From assembly GCA_017858135.1 (NCBI GenBank), contig JAFMBY010000004.1:1-57993 (forward strand): a DNA stretch of 57,993 nt. The letters run 5' to 3'. A program made the position numbers and the translations under genes. The notes beneath the pieces are model-generated. The model ran no database searches and was not told the DNA's origin. It saw only the letters and a program-made list of their open reading frames with translations. Positions 20,704-29,844 of the stretch are shown here, in pieces. Source of the DNA: Porticoccaceae bacterium. Its GTDB lineage: Bacteria; Pseudomonadota; Gammaproteobacteria; Pseudomonadales; Porticoccaceae. Position 1 is the stretch's first letter. Every line of letters starts with the position of its first letter.

Positions 20704-22779
20704 ATGCACGCTAAAACTGTCTTTGCTCTCGGTGCCTTTTTGACGACGTCTGCGCTAGCCGATCGTGGCCAAACTATCGAAGAAGTCACCGTTCAGGCAT
20801 TTCCACTAGCAAGCCAGATCAGCGCTTCTCCGCGCAGTAATCCGCTGCACAGCCCAGACAGTGCCGAACTGCTAAAAAGAATTCCCGGTGCTAACAATAA
20901 TGCCAATGGCGTGGTCACCAGCATCGCCCAGTATCGCGGTATGTATGGCGACAGGGTATCGGTGAAACTTGATCAGGCGCCAACCCTGAGCGGTGGCCCC
21001 AACGCAATGGATTCACCTCTGACCTATGCCCCAGCGGGCCTGCTCCAGGAACTGATTGTCTACCGCGGCATTACCCCGGTTAGTCAGGCACAGGAGAGCA
21101 TTGGCGGCCATGTGCTGGCGCAATTTAATCGCGGAACCTTTGGCCCAGAAGCCAACATTGAAGTCAGCGGCTTTGCTCGCGCTCAGCTAACTGATAATGG
21201 CAGTCAGTCGAACACTGATACTCAGGTGGTTATTGCCAACAACCAACATAAGTTGTCATTCCTCAACGCTCATAACGAGGGTGACAATATTGACGCCGGG
21301 GCAGATAAAACTATCGCCGGCAGTCAGCATCAACGCGATCGTTTTGATCTCGCCTATGGCTGGAAATCAGACTCCACGGAACTGACGCTATTTGCCGGCC
21401 AGCTCGATATTAGCAATAGCGGTACTCCGGCTCTGGCAATGGACATTGTCTCGGTGGAAACCGATCTCGCCGGCCTGATTGTTAACACCGAGATAAACAG
21501 TGCGCGTATCAATATGGCGGTGGCCTGGGCCGATGTCACTCATTCGATGGATAACTTCAGCCTGCGCACTGCCCCGTCTATGACCATGGCTTATCGCAGC
21601 AATCTCGCTACTGCAGACAATCTCTCCTGGAGCCTAGATGTGCAACTTCCACTGGCCTTTGCTGAGTTAAAAATCGGCACCGATGGCAACCTTAGCAGCC
21701 ATGACTCGATAATCAGCAACCCCAATAACGCGATGTTCGAATTGCTTAACTTTAACGACTCTCAGCGCGACATCCTCGGTCTGTTTGCCGAACTCAATAG
21801 CAATGTTGGCGACTGGCAATATCAGGCAGGTATCAGACACAATCGCATCGCGATGGATAGTGGCGAAGTCGCCTCATCCGGGATGATGGCAATGATGGGC
21901 GATGCAGCGAGTATGCTCGCCATGCAGTTTAACCAAGCTGATCGCAAGCTCGATTACAACACCACCGACCTAGTCTTAAAATTTAACCGTACACTCGACC
22001 CTGAGACTGCGATAACCATTGATCTCGGGATTAAAAATCGTGCCCCCTCTTACCAAGAAACCTTTCTCTGGTTACCGCTGCCGATAACCGCCGGTCTGGC
22101 CGATGGACGCAGCTACATTGGCAACCTGGCGCTTAAACATGAAACGGCCAGCGAAATCAGTATTGGACTGAGTAAAAAATCCGACCGCTTTAGCCTTTAT
22201 CCACAGATTTTCTACCGTCAGGTCGACAATTATATTCAGGGGGTCGAGAGCATGAATATGGCAGCTAATATGCTCAGCACCATGATGAGTGGCACAGCAG
22301 CACTGAGCTATGAGAACACCGATGCTGAGATCTATGGCGCCGATGCCAACTGGAGTTATTCCATCAATCAACGTTGGTCAGTGGATGGCGTAGTCAGTTA
22401 TGTGCGCGGCAAGCGCACCGATATTAAAGATAATCTCTACCGTATCGCGCCAGCCAATGCGCGCTTTAGCCTGCGCTATCAATCGCCTCAAGCTGCACTG
22501 CAATTAATCCTCGAATCAGTTCTCTATGCTCGCCAAAAGCATGTCGCCAGCTATAACGATGAAGCTCAATCTAGCGCTTTTAGCATTGTTAATATTGGCG
22601 CTGACTGGTCTTTAACCGAGAACATAAAAATGCGCTCCGGGGTTAAAAATATCTTTGATCGGTTTTATGCCCCTCACTTAAGTGGTCGCAATCGCACTGG
22701 CGACAGCGATATTGCCCTAGGTGCAGCGATACCTGGTCTTGGGCGTGCGGTTTATCTCTCAATGGCAATAGATTTCTAG
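20704..22779 (+). CDS. TonB-dependent outer-membrane receptor, OprC/NosA-like, Met-rich
   Basis: Plug ELLKRIPGANNNANGVVTSIAQYRGMYGDRVSVKLDQ...GGPNAMDSPLTYAP; C-terminal aromatic IDF; signal peptide MHAKTVFALGAFLTTSALA. Confidence 0.85.
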   Translation: MHAKTVFALGAFLTTSALADRGQTIEEVTVQAFPLASQISASPRSNPLHSPDSAELLKRIPGANNNANGVVTSIAQYRGMYGDRVSVKLDQAPTLSGGPNAMDSPLTYAPAGLLQELIVYRGITPVSQAQESIGGHVLAQFNRGTFGPEANIEVSGFARAQLTDNGSQSNTDTQVVIANNQHKLSFLNAHNEGDNIDAGADKTIAGSQHQRDRFDLAYGWKSDSTELTLFAGQLDISNSGTPALAMDIVSVETDLAGLIVNTEINSARINMAVAWADVTHSMDNFSLRTAPSMTMAYRSNLATADNLSWSLDVQLPLAFAELKIGTDGNLSSHDSIISNPNNAMFELLNFNDSQRDILGLFAELNSNVGDWQYQAGIRHNRIAMDSGEVASSGMMAMMGDAASMLAMQFNQADRKLDYNTTDLVLKFNRTLDPETAITIDLGIKNRAPSYQETFLWLPLPITAGLADGRSYIGNLALKHETASEISIGLSKKSDRFSLYPQIFYRQVDNYIQGVESMNMAANMLSTMMSGTAALSYENTDAEIYGADANWSYSINQRWSVDGVVSYVRGKRTDIKDNLYRIAPANARFSLRYQSPQAALQLILESVLYARQKHVASYNDEAQSSAFSIVNIGADWSLTENIKMRSGVKNIFDRFYAPHLSGRNRTGDSDIALGAAIPGLGRAVYLSMAIDF

Positions 22780-22792
22780 TACCATTTACCCC

Positions 22793-24058
22793 ATGCAAAA
22801 ATCCCAGGCGAATAACAATAACGCCGCAGTCAGAGAGAATCTTTACGCTCTCAGTTTGATTCGTGGCGTCACCCTGCTGGGCCAGGTAATGGCGCTGCTC
22901 TATTTCACTTGGGTGCAACCGATTGGTCTGCCAGTGGCAGAGATTTCTTTTGTCCTAAGTGTCTATGCCTCGCTGACCGCGGCTATTTGGCTGCGCAGTC
23001 GCCGCTCGGTGCCAATCGGCGATAGCGAGTTTTTTATTCACTTACTCGCCGATATCGCTTTTTTTTCAATACTGTTATTTTTTAGTGGCGGCGCGGGCAA
23101 TCCCTTTGTCTCCTACCTATTAATCCCCATTAGTATCGCCACAATTACGCTGTCGCGGGGTTACAGTATTGCCGTGGCAGTTGTAGCCCTGCTCAGCTAC
23201 AGCCTGTTATTAAAGTACTATGTTGCGATTGTCGCGATTGCACCGGGTCACCATAAGGCGGTGGACAACAGTCTGCATATCCTAGGTATGTGGGTTAATT
23301 TTGCCATCAGCGCAGCAATTATTATTTACTTTATTAGCCGTATGGCCGCAACCCTGAAGCAGCAAGAGCATGAGATTGCCATACGCCGAGATGCCCAGCT
23401 GCGCGACGAACAACTTCTGGCAGTGGGAACTCTGGCCGCCGGGACAGCCCACGAACTCGGCACACCACTGAATACTATGAAGCTAGTTGTCGATGAAATG
23501 CTGTTGGATACAGATAATCAAGTGGATCTGTTGCTGCTTAATCAGCAGATTGAACAGTGTAAAACCACCTTGAAGCAGCTGCATACCACCGCTGAAGAAT
23601 CCCAGTCTAATCAGCTTGAAGCTCAGCCGGTGAAACGGTATTTGGAAAAGGTTCTGGCTCGCTGGCAGCTGATGCGACCACTGCTAAAAACGCGTATTCA
23701 ATTCAACGATACCCCAACTATTAGTGCGGTGTTTCATCCGACCATTACCCAGTCCATTCTCAATCTATTAAACAATGCCGCCGATGCCAGCGAAAAGGTC
23801 GATATCGCGATCAGTTGGAATGCTGAGATGGCGACGATCCGTATTCGCGACTTCGGTGCCGGCCTGAACGCCGACCTATTGGAAACTCTTGGGCAGCCCT
23901 TTGTTACCGACAAGGCAGACGGTCTCGGCTTGGGTCTGTTTTTATCTCAGGCCACCTTAACTCGCTTCGGCGGTTCAGTGAGTTTGCAAAATGCGCCTGA
24001 GGGCGGAACCCTTACCCAGATTACCCTGCCCCTTTTAACCGCAGCTGCAGCATCGTGA
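22793..24058 (+). CDS. regB: RegB/PrrB/RoxS-like redox sensor histidine kinase
   Basis: GGAGNPF heptapeptide; H-box TAHELGTPLNTMKLVVDEM; QQIEQCKTTL cysteine in the dimerisation region; N, G1 and G2 boxes. Confidence 0.88.
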   Translation: MQKSQANNNNAAVRENLYALSLIRGVTLLGQVMALLYFTWVQPIGLPVAEISFVLSVYASLTAAIWLRSRRSVPIGDSEFFIHLLADIAFFSILLFFSGGAGNPFVSYLLIPISIATITLSRGYSIAVAVVALLSYSLLLKYYVAIVAIAPGHHKAVDNSLHILGMWVNFAISAAIIIYFISRMAATLKQQEHEIAIRRDAQLRDEQLLAVGTLAAGTAHELGTPLNTMKLVVDEMLLDTDNQVDLLLLNQQIEQCKTTLKQLHTTAEESQSNQLEAQPVKRYLEKVLARWQLMRPLLKTRIQFNDTPTISAVFHPTITQSILNLLNNAADASEKVDIAISWNAEMATIRIRDFGAGLNADLLETLGQPFVTDKADGLGLGLFLSQATLTRFGGSVSLQNAPEGGTLTQITLPLLTAAAAS

Positions 24059-24582
24059 ATTACCTATTAATCGATGATGATCTAGCCTTTAGCGCGGTGC
24101 TGGCGAGAGTATTGCAACGCCGTGGCGAGCAGACGTTTACCGCCAACAATGGCGAGCAAGCCATTGCTCAAGTTGAGAATGAAATGATTCATCGAGCGGT
24201 TTTGGATTTAAAACTTGAACAGGAATCCGGACTCGCGATCTTGCAGCAACTGCTAGAATGCCAGCCTACTCTAGAGGTGGTCATACTCACCGGCTACTCC
24301 AGTATCTCTACTGCCGTCGAAGCGATCAAGTTAGGTGCCGTTCACTATCTGTGTAAACCTGCCGGCGTGGAAGAGATTATTGCAGCGTTTGAAAAACGTG
24401 CCGGCGGTAACTCGGAAGTACAGCTCCAGGACATGCCGCCTTCGGTGAATCGAGTGGAGTGGGAATATATTCAAAAAGTGCTCAATCAGCATGCGGGTAA
24501 TATTTCTGCCACGGCAAAAACACTCGGCATGCATCGCAGAACGTTGCAGCGGAAGCTACAAAAAAGGCCGGTCAAGAACTGA
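24055..24582 (+). CDS. regA: RegA/PrrA/RoxR-like response regulator
   Basis: LLIDDD, VLDLKLEQESGL, Fis-type HTH GNISATAKTLGMHRRTLQRKLQKRPVKN; overlaps the kinase stop. Confidence 0.9.
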   Translation: MNYLLIDDDLAFSAVLARVLQRRGEQTFTANNGEQAIAQVENEMIHRAVLDLKLEQESGLAILQQLLECQPTLEVVILTGYSSISTAVEAIKLGAVHYLCKPAGVEEIIAAFEKRAGGNSEVQLQDMPPSVNRVEWEYIQKVLNQHAGNISATAKTLGMHRRTLQRKLQKRPVKN

Positions 24583-24590
24583 CCGGCCTA
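24561..24590 (-). terminator. Terminator hairpin for the leftward glycine-zipper gene, embedded in the 3' end of the response regulator CDS
   Basis: Minus-strand AGGCCGGTCAgttctTGACCGGCCTtttttt. Confidence 0.8.
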
Positions 24591-24666
24591 AACTAATGAC
24601 TCGAGCTCACTAACATAAGTCGCAACCTGTAGAGACAGATCGAGCCCATATTCTGAACAACAAAGG

Positions 24667-25059
24667 TTAATTCAGCACCCTGTAGCCACGACCCGCTAAA
24701 CAGCGTCGAACTATACGTTCTTGTTCACGGCGCGCGCGTTGATTACCTTTCACACCGCCGACGACGGCACCGGCGCCGGCGCTGCGTTCAGCGCTTTCAT
24801 GGTTACCCAGTACCGCACCAAGAACACCCCCAACTACGGCGCCTGCCACCACACCTTCGGTGGTTTCAGCGCTGACATCAATCTGCCGCGCGTAGTTCTC
24901 GCAGTCAGCAAGATCACCATAATAAGCGTCCATATTGACCCCCTGGGTATCAATAATAACGTTTTTAGGCGCCCCATAGCCGCGATAGCCGTTGGCACAT
25001 CCACTGGTCAGTGCAACCGCAAAGGCCAGTGTTAGTAATGATACGTTGAGTTTTTTCAT
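24667..25059 (-). CDS. Glycine-zipper 2TM-domain lipoprotein
   Basis: Lipobox LTSGC; VVAGAVVGGVLGAVLGNHESAERSAGAGAVVGGVKG; ATG at 25059. Confidence 0.82.
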   Translation of the reverse strand: MKKLNVSLLTLAFAVALTSGCANGYRGYGAPKNVIIDTQGVNMDAYYGDLADCENYARQIDVSAETTEGVVAGAVVGGVLGAVLGNHESAERSAGAGAVVGGVKGNQRARREQERIVRRCLAGRGYRVLN

Positions 25060-25124
25060 GGTTGATCCCTTCACTGAAAACATTCCTCGTTTAAACGCCA
25101 AATAGATTAGTTGGTTGACCCGTA

Positions 25125-25976
25125 TTACTTAGTATTATTCATAATGCCGCGTACCGCCGCAGGAATATCTGCAGGTAGTACAACAATCTTGGCATTGTCC
25201 GACTGACCCATTTGGCGCATGGCTTCGACATACTTCTCACCGAGCAGATACATGGCTGGCAACTCTTTATCCTGAATCGCGTCACTGACCTTGGTTAGCG
25301 CTGCTTTAGTGGCTTCGGCCAGGACTACCTGAGCTTCAGCATCGCGACGCGATGCTTCGAGACGACCATCCGCTGTCAGAATAGCCGCGGTTTTGTCACC
25401 ATCGGCACGGGTGACCGTGGCGCGGCGCTGGCGTTCTGCGGCGGCCTGCTCTTCCATCGCCGCCTGCATGGTGCCCGAGGGATTAATATCCTGAATTTCA
25501 ACGGTCTTCAGAGTAATACCCCAGTCGGCGATATCATCGGAAATCGATGCTTTGAGCGTCGCCTTAATCTTATCGCGCGAAGACAGGGCATCGTCCAGCT
25601 TCATCTCGCCGACAATCGAACGCAGTGAAGTCTGCACCAGTGTGCGGATAGCCAGTTCATAATCTTCGACGCCATAAACCGCTTTCTCCGGCGCGACAAT
25701 ATTGATATAGGCGACCGCGTTGGCGACAATCACTACGTTGTCGAGAGTAATTACTTCCTGCGAGGGAATATCCAAAACAATATCTTTGGTCGTGACCTTA
25801 TACGCGACATTGTCGATATAGGGGACGATGATATTGAGCCCCGGCTTCAGTGAAGTGTGATATTTACCCAGTCGCTGCACGACCCATTTAGACCCCTGCG
25901 GAACCAGTCGAATTCCCTTTAGCAGGGTAATCAGTACCAGCAACAATAAAGCGACGACTACAATTGGACCTTCCAT
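25125..25976 (-). CDS. SPFH/Band 7 (stomatin/QmcA-like) protein
   Basis: VPQGSKWVVQRLGKYHTSLKPGLNIIVPYIDNVAYKV; paired with NfeD. Confidence 0.93.
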   Translation of the reverse strand: MEGPIVVVALLLLVLITLLKGIRLVPQGSKWVVQRLGKYHTSLKPGLNIIVPYIDNVAYKVTTKDIVLDIPSQEVITLDNVVIVANAVAYINIVAPEKAVYGVEDYELAIRTLVQTSLRSIVGEMKLDDALSSRDKIKATLKASISDDIADWGITLKTVEIQDINPSGTMQAAMEEQAAAERQRRATVTRADGDKTAAILTADGRLEASRRDAEAQVVLAEATKAALTKVSDAIQDKELPAMYLLGEKYVEAMRQMGQSDNAKIVVLPADIPAAVRGIMNNTK

Positions 25977-26034
25977 TATATTTACTCCCTCGAAGAGTTA
26001 AGCAACAGCCACTGAGGCTGACTGCTCATTTAGG

Positions 26035-26487
26035 TTAATTTAATTTAACTACGATCAATGTGTTGCCAGAAATCTCTTTAATAAAAACCCTATCACCAAT
26101 CCTCACATCGTCATCGGAAATAAAATCCCATTCATCATCACCCAGTACCGGCGTCGTAAAACGCACCTGGCCGCGACTGTGTTCGGTAGGCGCTTTTATC
26201 ACTTGCCCCGCTTCCCCTATGGCGGCATCGCGGCTGATCCCAGCACTGGTTCTGTCGGTCATCTTCGGCTTCAAGTATTTAAACCAGAGGGCAGTAAAGG
26301 CCACTGATGAGACAGTCCAGATAAGGATCTGCGCAGTAAAGCTAAGTGTTACTAACGTCATTAACAGCCCCACCACAATGGCGCCCAACCCAAACCAGAA
26401 GATGGTAAAGCTGGGAATAAAGATCTCCCCAGCCACCAGAAGCATACCCAGCACCAACCAGTGCCAATACAAAAGTTCAAAATCCAT
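26035..26487 (-). CDS. NfeD family membrane protein
   Basis: TM segments plus C-terminal OB-fold GEAGQVIKAPTEHSRGQVRF...VFIKEISGNTLIVVKL. Confidence 0.9.
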   Translation of the reverse strand: MDFELLYWHWLVLGMLLVAGEIFIPSFTIFWFGLGAIVVGLLMTLVTLSFTAQILIWTVSSVAFTALWFKYLKPKMTDRTSAGISRDAAIGEAGQVIKAPTEHSRGQVRFTTPVLGDDEWDFISDDDVRIGDRVFIKEISGNTLIVVKLN

Positions 26488-26521
26488 AGCTTTTCCTCGA
26501 TAACCTTTTCTTAATATTATC

Positions 26522-27007
26522 TCAATTGCCGGTTTTCACAGCAGTGCGCTGTAGGGTCATCAATATAGCATCTTCACGACCAAAGGTTGTCTTATAGTAA
26601 TCTCGCCGGCGGCCCACCTCAATAAATCCATAGTTGAGGTAGAGCCGAATCGCGGCATAATTGGAGACTCTAACCTCCAGCAAAACTGATTCGATTCTAT
26701 CCGCAAGCGACTGCAAACCAGAGTTGAGCATTTGAGAGCCCAAGCCATGTCCCTGATGCTGAGGATCGATGGCGATATTAAGCAGTTCGGTCTGATCGAA
26801 TACGCTCGCCAAAATCATATAGCCCAGCACCACATTATCGTCCGCGTTGCGCTGGCAAATAACCACACATTGATGTTGTTCAAGACTTTGCTGAAACTGC
26901 CTGTTAGTCCAGGGAGCTGATGTCACTGCGCCTTCAATTGCCGCCACCTGCTCGATATCATCAGAGCGCATTGGCCGAATAAGTCTATTGTTGACGTCGA
27001 TTATCAA
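26522..27007 (-). CDS. rimI: Ribosomal protein S18 alanine N-acetyltransferase
   Basis: GNAT fold; LLNIAIDPQHQGHGLGSQML, VLLEVRVSNYAAIRLYLNYGFIEVGRRRDYY. Confidence 0.92.
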   Translation of the reverse strand: MIIDVNNRLIRPMRSDDIEQVAAIEGAVTSAPWTNRQFQQSLEQHQCVVICQRNADDNVVLGYMILASVFDQTELLNIAIDPQHQGHGLGSQMLNSGLQSLADRIESVLLEVRVSNYAAIRLYLNYGFIEVGRRRDYYKTTFGREDAILMTLQRTAVKTGN

Positions 27008-27037
27008 GAGTCGTTCACCGTCAGCTCGACTGCGCCA

Positions 27038-27802
27038 CTAAGAGGATGCTGGTGCAAGAGAAATCGACTTCAGCACCTGCCATGCACTGGCTTTATGTTG
27101 CCCATTGTCGATCATACTTTTCAGTGAGGGCACCAGCAACGCAGTTGTTTCAGCGCTTAGCGACAAATGGCTCTGACTGGCTTGCTCGGTGCGCTGTTGC
27201 GGGCTCAGTAGCCAGTCGGCTGCAGCGTCTCCCATCAGCAGAACAAACTTAACTGGCCGGTTGTTTAATTTTGCCTGCAGCAAGGTCGAGAGAAACTCAC
27301 GCACTTCACTCTCATCACCTTCGGCATTGGGATAGGGAGGCCACTCAACCAGCTCCATCTGCGGCAGAAATTTAATCTCACAACCGAGTGCATTTAAGAT
27401 ATTTGTCAGTAGTTGCATTTCATCAGCGTCGGCAAGGGCACCTTCAACAGCGCTGCAAACCAACACCTCGGCACTGGGCTGCCAGAGAGCAAATTTAACC
27501 TCGACCTGCGCAGCAGCGATCTCCACTGTTGGCGTTGAAGCAACAACAGTTGGCCTGACGGAAGGGTCTGACGAATCGGAACGCACGGCCTTTTTGTTAG
27601 CCGCCGGCGCATCAAAGTTGAGATTGATCCGTGCAGCCACATCGACGCTTTGGCGATCGACAGTAGTTTCCACGGCAGGTTGATCGAACTCTACCGCAGG
27701 CTCATGAACCACCGCAACAGAGTCTCTCGGCACGTATTGCACGATGCCGAGAGTCTTTAGGTAGTATGCCTGCTGGCTCTGCTCCACCGAACGTTGATCC
27801 AT
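27038..27802 (-). CDS. Hypothetical protein, possibly HolD-like (DNA polymerase III psi) with an N-terminal extension
   Basis: Next to rimI; VKFVLLMGDAAADWLL-type C-terminal core. Confidence 0.5.
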   Translation of the reverse strand: MDQRSVEQSQQAYYLKTLGIVQYVPRDSVAVVHEPAVEFDQPAVETTVDRQSVDVAARINLNFDAPAANKKAVRSDSSDPSVRPTVVASTPTVEIAAAQVEVKFALWQPSAEVLVCSAVEGALADADEMQLLTNILNALGCEIKFLPQMELVEWPPYPNAEGDESEVREFLSTLLQAKLNNRPVKFVLLMGDAAADWLLSPQQRTEQASQSHLSLSAETTALLVPSLKSMIDNGQHKASAWQVLKSISLAPASS

Positions 27803-27816
27803 TAGCCTTTACTCAT

Positions 27817-29376
27817 TCAGACGCCGCCCAACTGTGGGTGCAAACGACCTGGGTTACGCATCAATGTCAGCGCATTTAAGTAGGCCTTGGCGCTGGCCAC
27901 CAGAATATCAGTGTCGGCTCCCTGACCATTGATAATACGACCATCCTTTTCCAGTCGCACGGTGACACCACCCTGAGAGTCAGTTCCCTCGGTTACCGCA
28001 TTGACCGAATAGAGCTGCAATTTGGTGCCGCTGCTGACGAGTTTCTCAATCGCGTTAAAGATAGCGTCGACTGCACCGTCACCCGAGGCTTCGGCGCTAT
28101 GCTCTTTATCCTGATAACTGACGACAATTTTTGACTGCGGCGCCTGCCCTGACTTTGACAGCACCTCTAAATCAATCAGCGTTAAGGCGTCTGACTCCGA
28201 GCCCATCTGCACCTCGGATACCAGCGCCTGTAAATCTTCGTCAAAAATTTCACGTTTTTTATCTGCCAATGCTTTAAAGCGCACAAACACATCGTTGAAT
28301 TCTTCTTTGCTCTCAAACTTAATATCCAGTTCTTCAAGACGTGACGCCAAGGCCGCGCGACCTGACAGCTTGCCCAGAGACAGCTTGTTGGTGCTCCAGC
28401 CAACATCTTCGGCCTTCATAATTTCGTAAGTCTCGCGGAATTTCAAAATACCGTCCTGGTGAATACCGGACTCATGAGCGAAGGCATTGGCTCCGACAAT
28501 TGCCTTGTTTGGTTGCACTGGAAAACCGGTAATGCTGGAGACCAATCGTGAGGTAGGCACGATATGGACCGTATCGATATTTGTTTCCACCGGGAACACA
28601 TCTTTACGTGTGCGAATGGCCATTACCAACTCTTCGAGAGAGGCGTTACCAGCGCGTTCGCCAAGGCCATTAATTGTGCATTCAACCTGACGTGCACCGC
28701 TCTGCACCGCAGACAGGCTATTGGCCACGGCCAAGCCCAAATCATTGTGGCAGTGTACGGAGAAAATCGCCTTGTCAGCATTGGGCACGGTATTCATCAG
28801 GCGTTTAATCATCGCGCCATATTCACCGGGATCAGAATAACCCACCGTATCCGGCAAATTGATGGTGCCAGCACCGGCGTTGATCACTGCTTCGGTGATG
28901 CGACACATAAACTCAAATTCGGTGCGGCTGGCATCTTCCAGCGAGAACTCGACATCATCGATTAAACTGCGGGCAATTTTTACCGCGCCAACTGCCTGTT
29001 CGAGCACCTGGTCTGGCTCCATCTGCAGCTTGTGCTTCATATGGATCGGTGAGGTCGCAATAAACGTGTGGATACGCCCTGCATTGGCAGTCTTAAGTGC
29101 TTCCGCGGCGCGTTCAATATCACCAGCGATTGCACGCGATAGACTGCATATGCGACTTTCAGTCACGCTGTTAGCGATCGCCTGTATGGCTTCGAAATCA
29201 CCCTGACTGGAAATCGCAAAGCCCGCTTCGATAACATCAACACGCATTTTTTCCAGCGCTTTGGCGATGCGAACTTTTTCATCTTTGGTCATCGATGCGC
29301 CGGGGCTCTGCTCGCCGTCACGCAAGGTCGTATCAAAAATAATTAATTTGTCTTTTGACTGCTCTGAGCTGTTCAT
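27817..29376 (-). CDS. leuA: 2-isopropylmalate synthase
   Basis: [54 protein letters not shown]. Confidence 0.97.
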   Translation of the reverse strand: MNSSEQSKDKLIIFDTTLRDGEQSPGASMTKDEKVRIAKALEKMRVDVIEAGFAISSQGDFEAIQAIANSVTESRICSLSRAIAGDIERAAEALKTANAGRIHTFIATSPIHMKHKLQMEPDQVLEQAVGAVKIARSLIDDVEFSLEDASRTEFEFMCRITEAVINAGAGTINLPDTVGYSDPGEYGAMIKRLMNTVPNADKAIFSVHCHNDLGLAVANSLSAVQSGARQVECTINGLGERAGNASLEELVMAIRTRKDVFPVETNIDTVHIVPTSRLVSSITGFPVQPNKAIVGANAFAHESGIHQDGILKFRETYEIMKAEDVGWSTNKLSLGKLSGRAALASRLEELDIKFESKEEFNDVFVRFKALADKKREIFDEDLQALVSEVQMGSESDALTLIDLEVLSKSGQAPQSKIVVSYQDKEHSAEASGDGAVDAIFNAIEKLVSSGTKLQLYSVNAVTEGTDSQGGVTVRLEKDGRIINGQGADTDILVASAKAYLNALTLMRNPGRLHPQLGGV

Positions 29377-29409
29377 ACTGTCTTCTCTTCCTAAAGGGAG
29401 CCGCGCATT

Positions 29410-29434
29410 GTTAGCTAATCGGCTTTTAGCTAAC
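29410..29434. repeat. Perfect 9-bp inverted repeat GTTAGCTAA-N7-TTAGCTAAC in the leuA 5' UTR
   Basis: Read directly from sequence. Confidence 0.9.
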
Positions 29435-29450
29435 GTCAGTGGCTTATTGT

Positions 29451-29476
29451 AAAACGGATCGGGCCCTTATGGGGCC
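29451..29476 (-). terminator. Candidate attenuator hairpin upstream of leuA
   Basis: Minus-strand GGCCCcataaGGGCC, then CGATCCGTTTT; weak because the T-run is short and offset. Confidence 0.4.
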
Positions 29477-29570
29477 AGAATTTCATTGCATTTTTACCTT
29501 GCCTGATTTTCATCTGGATAAAGGCTGGACAATGCACGGAGTTTTGATGAGGTATAACGATAGATGCCCC

Positions 29571-29669
29571 TCAGGGCAGCAGAAGAAGTAGTCCACGAGC
29601 AGAGACAGCGGCCATAAGACCGAGGCTGTGATTGCCATTGAGTGCGCTTTTGATTGCGTGGATTTTCAT
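29571..29669 (-). CDS. Candidate leucine leader peptide, MKIHAIKSALNGNHSLGLMAAVSARGLLLLLP
   Basis: 32-aa ORF with five consecutive Leu codons (CTA CTT CTT CTG CTG) just before the stop, same strand as and about 195 nt upstream of leuA. Confidence 0.68.
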   Translation of the reverse strand: MKIHAIKSALNGNHSLGLMAAVSARGLLLLLP

Positions 29670-29773
29670 GTTCTTATTCAAACAGATTTTTAGTCAGCTG
29701 CCAACGCCTAATTAGTGCCCGTCCATAAACGCATGTTTTTGGATGGTACTAATGCAGCACAGGGAAATGCTAG

Positions 29774-29842
29774 AAAAGAAAAATCGCATTTTTTCTTTTC
29801 GACTCCGCGAAACGGCACGGAAACCGTTTCAGGATGACAACT
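29774..29842. repeat. Composite inverted-repeat block downstream of pssA (GAAAAGAAAAA-tcgca-TTTTTTCTTTTC and AAACGG...CCGTTT), with REP-like TGTCATCCTGA / GGAGTCGAA ends
   Basis: Read directly; REP kinship is by eye. Confidence 0.5.
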
Positions 29843-29844
29843 AA

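Noticed and set aside
24721-25035. 104-aa + strand ORF antisense to the glycine-zipper gene
   Set aside because: Antisense to a gene with a clear lipoprotein signal and family motif; no independent support.
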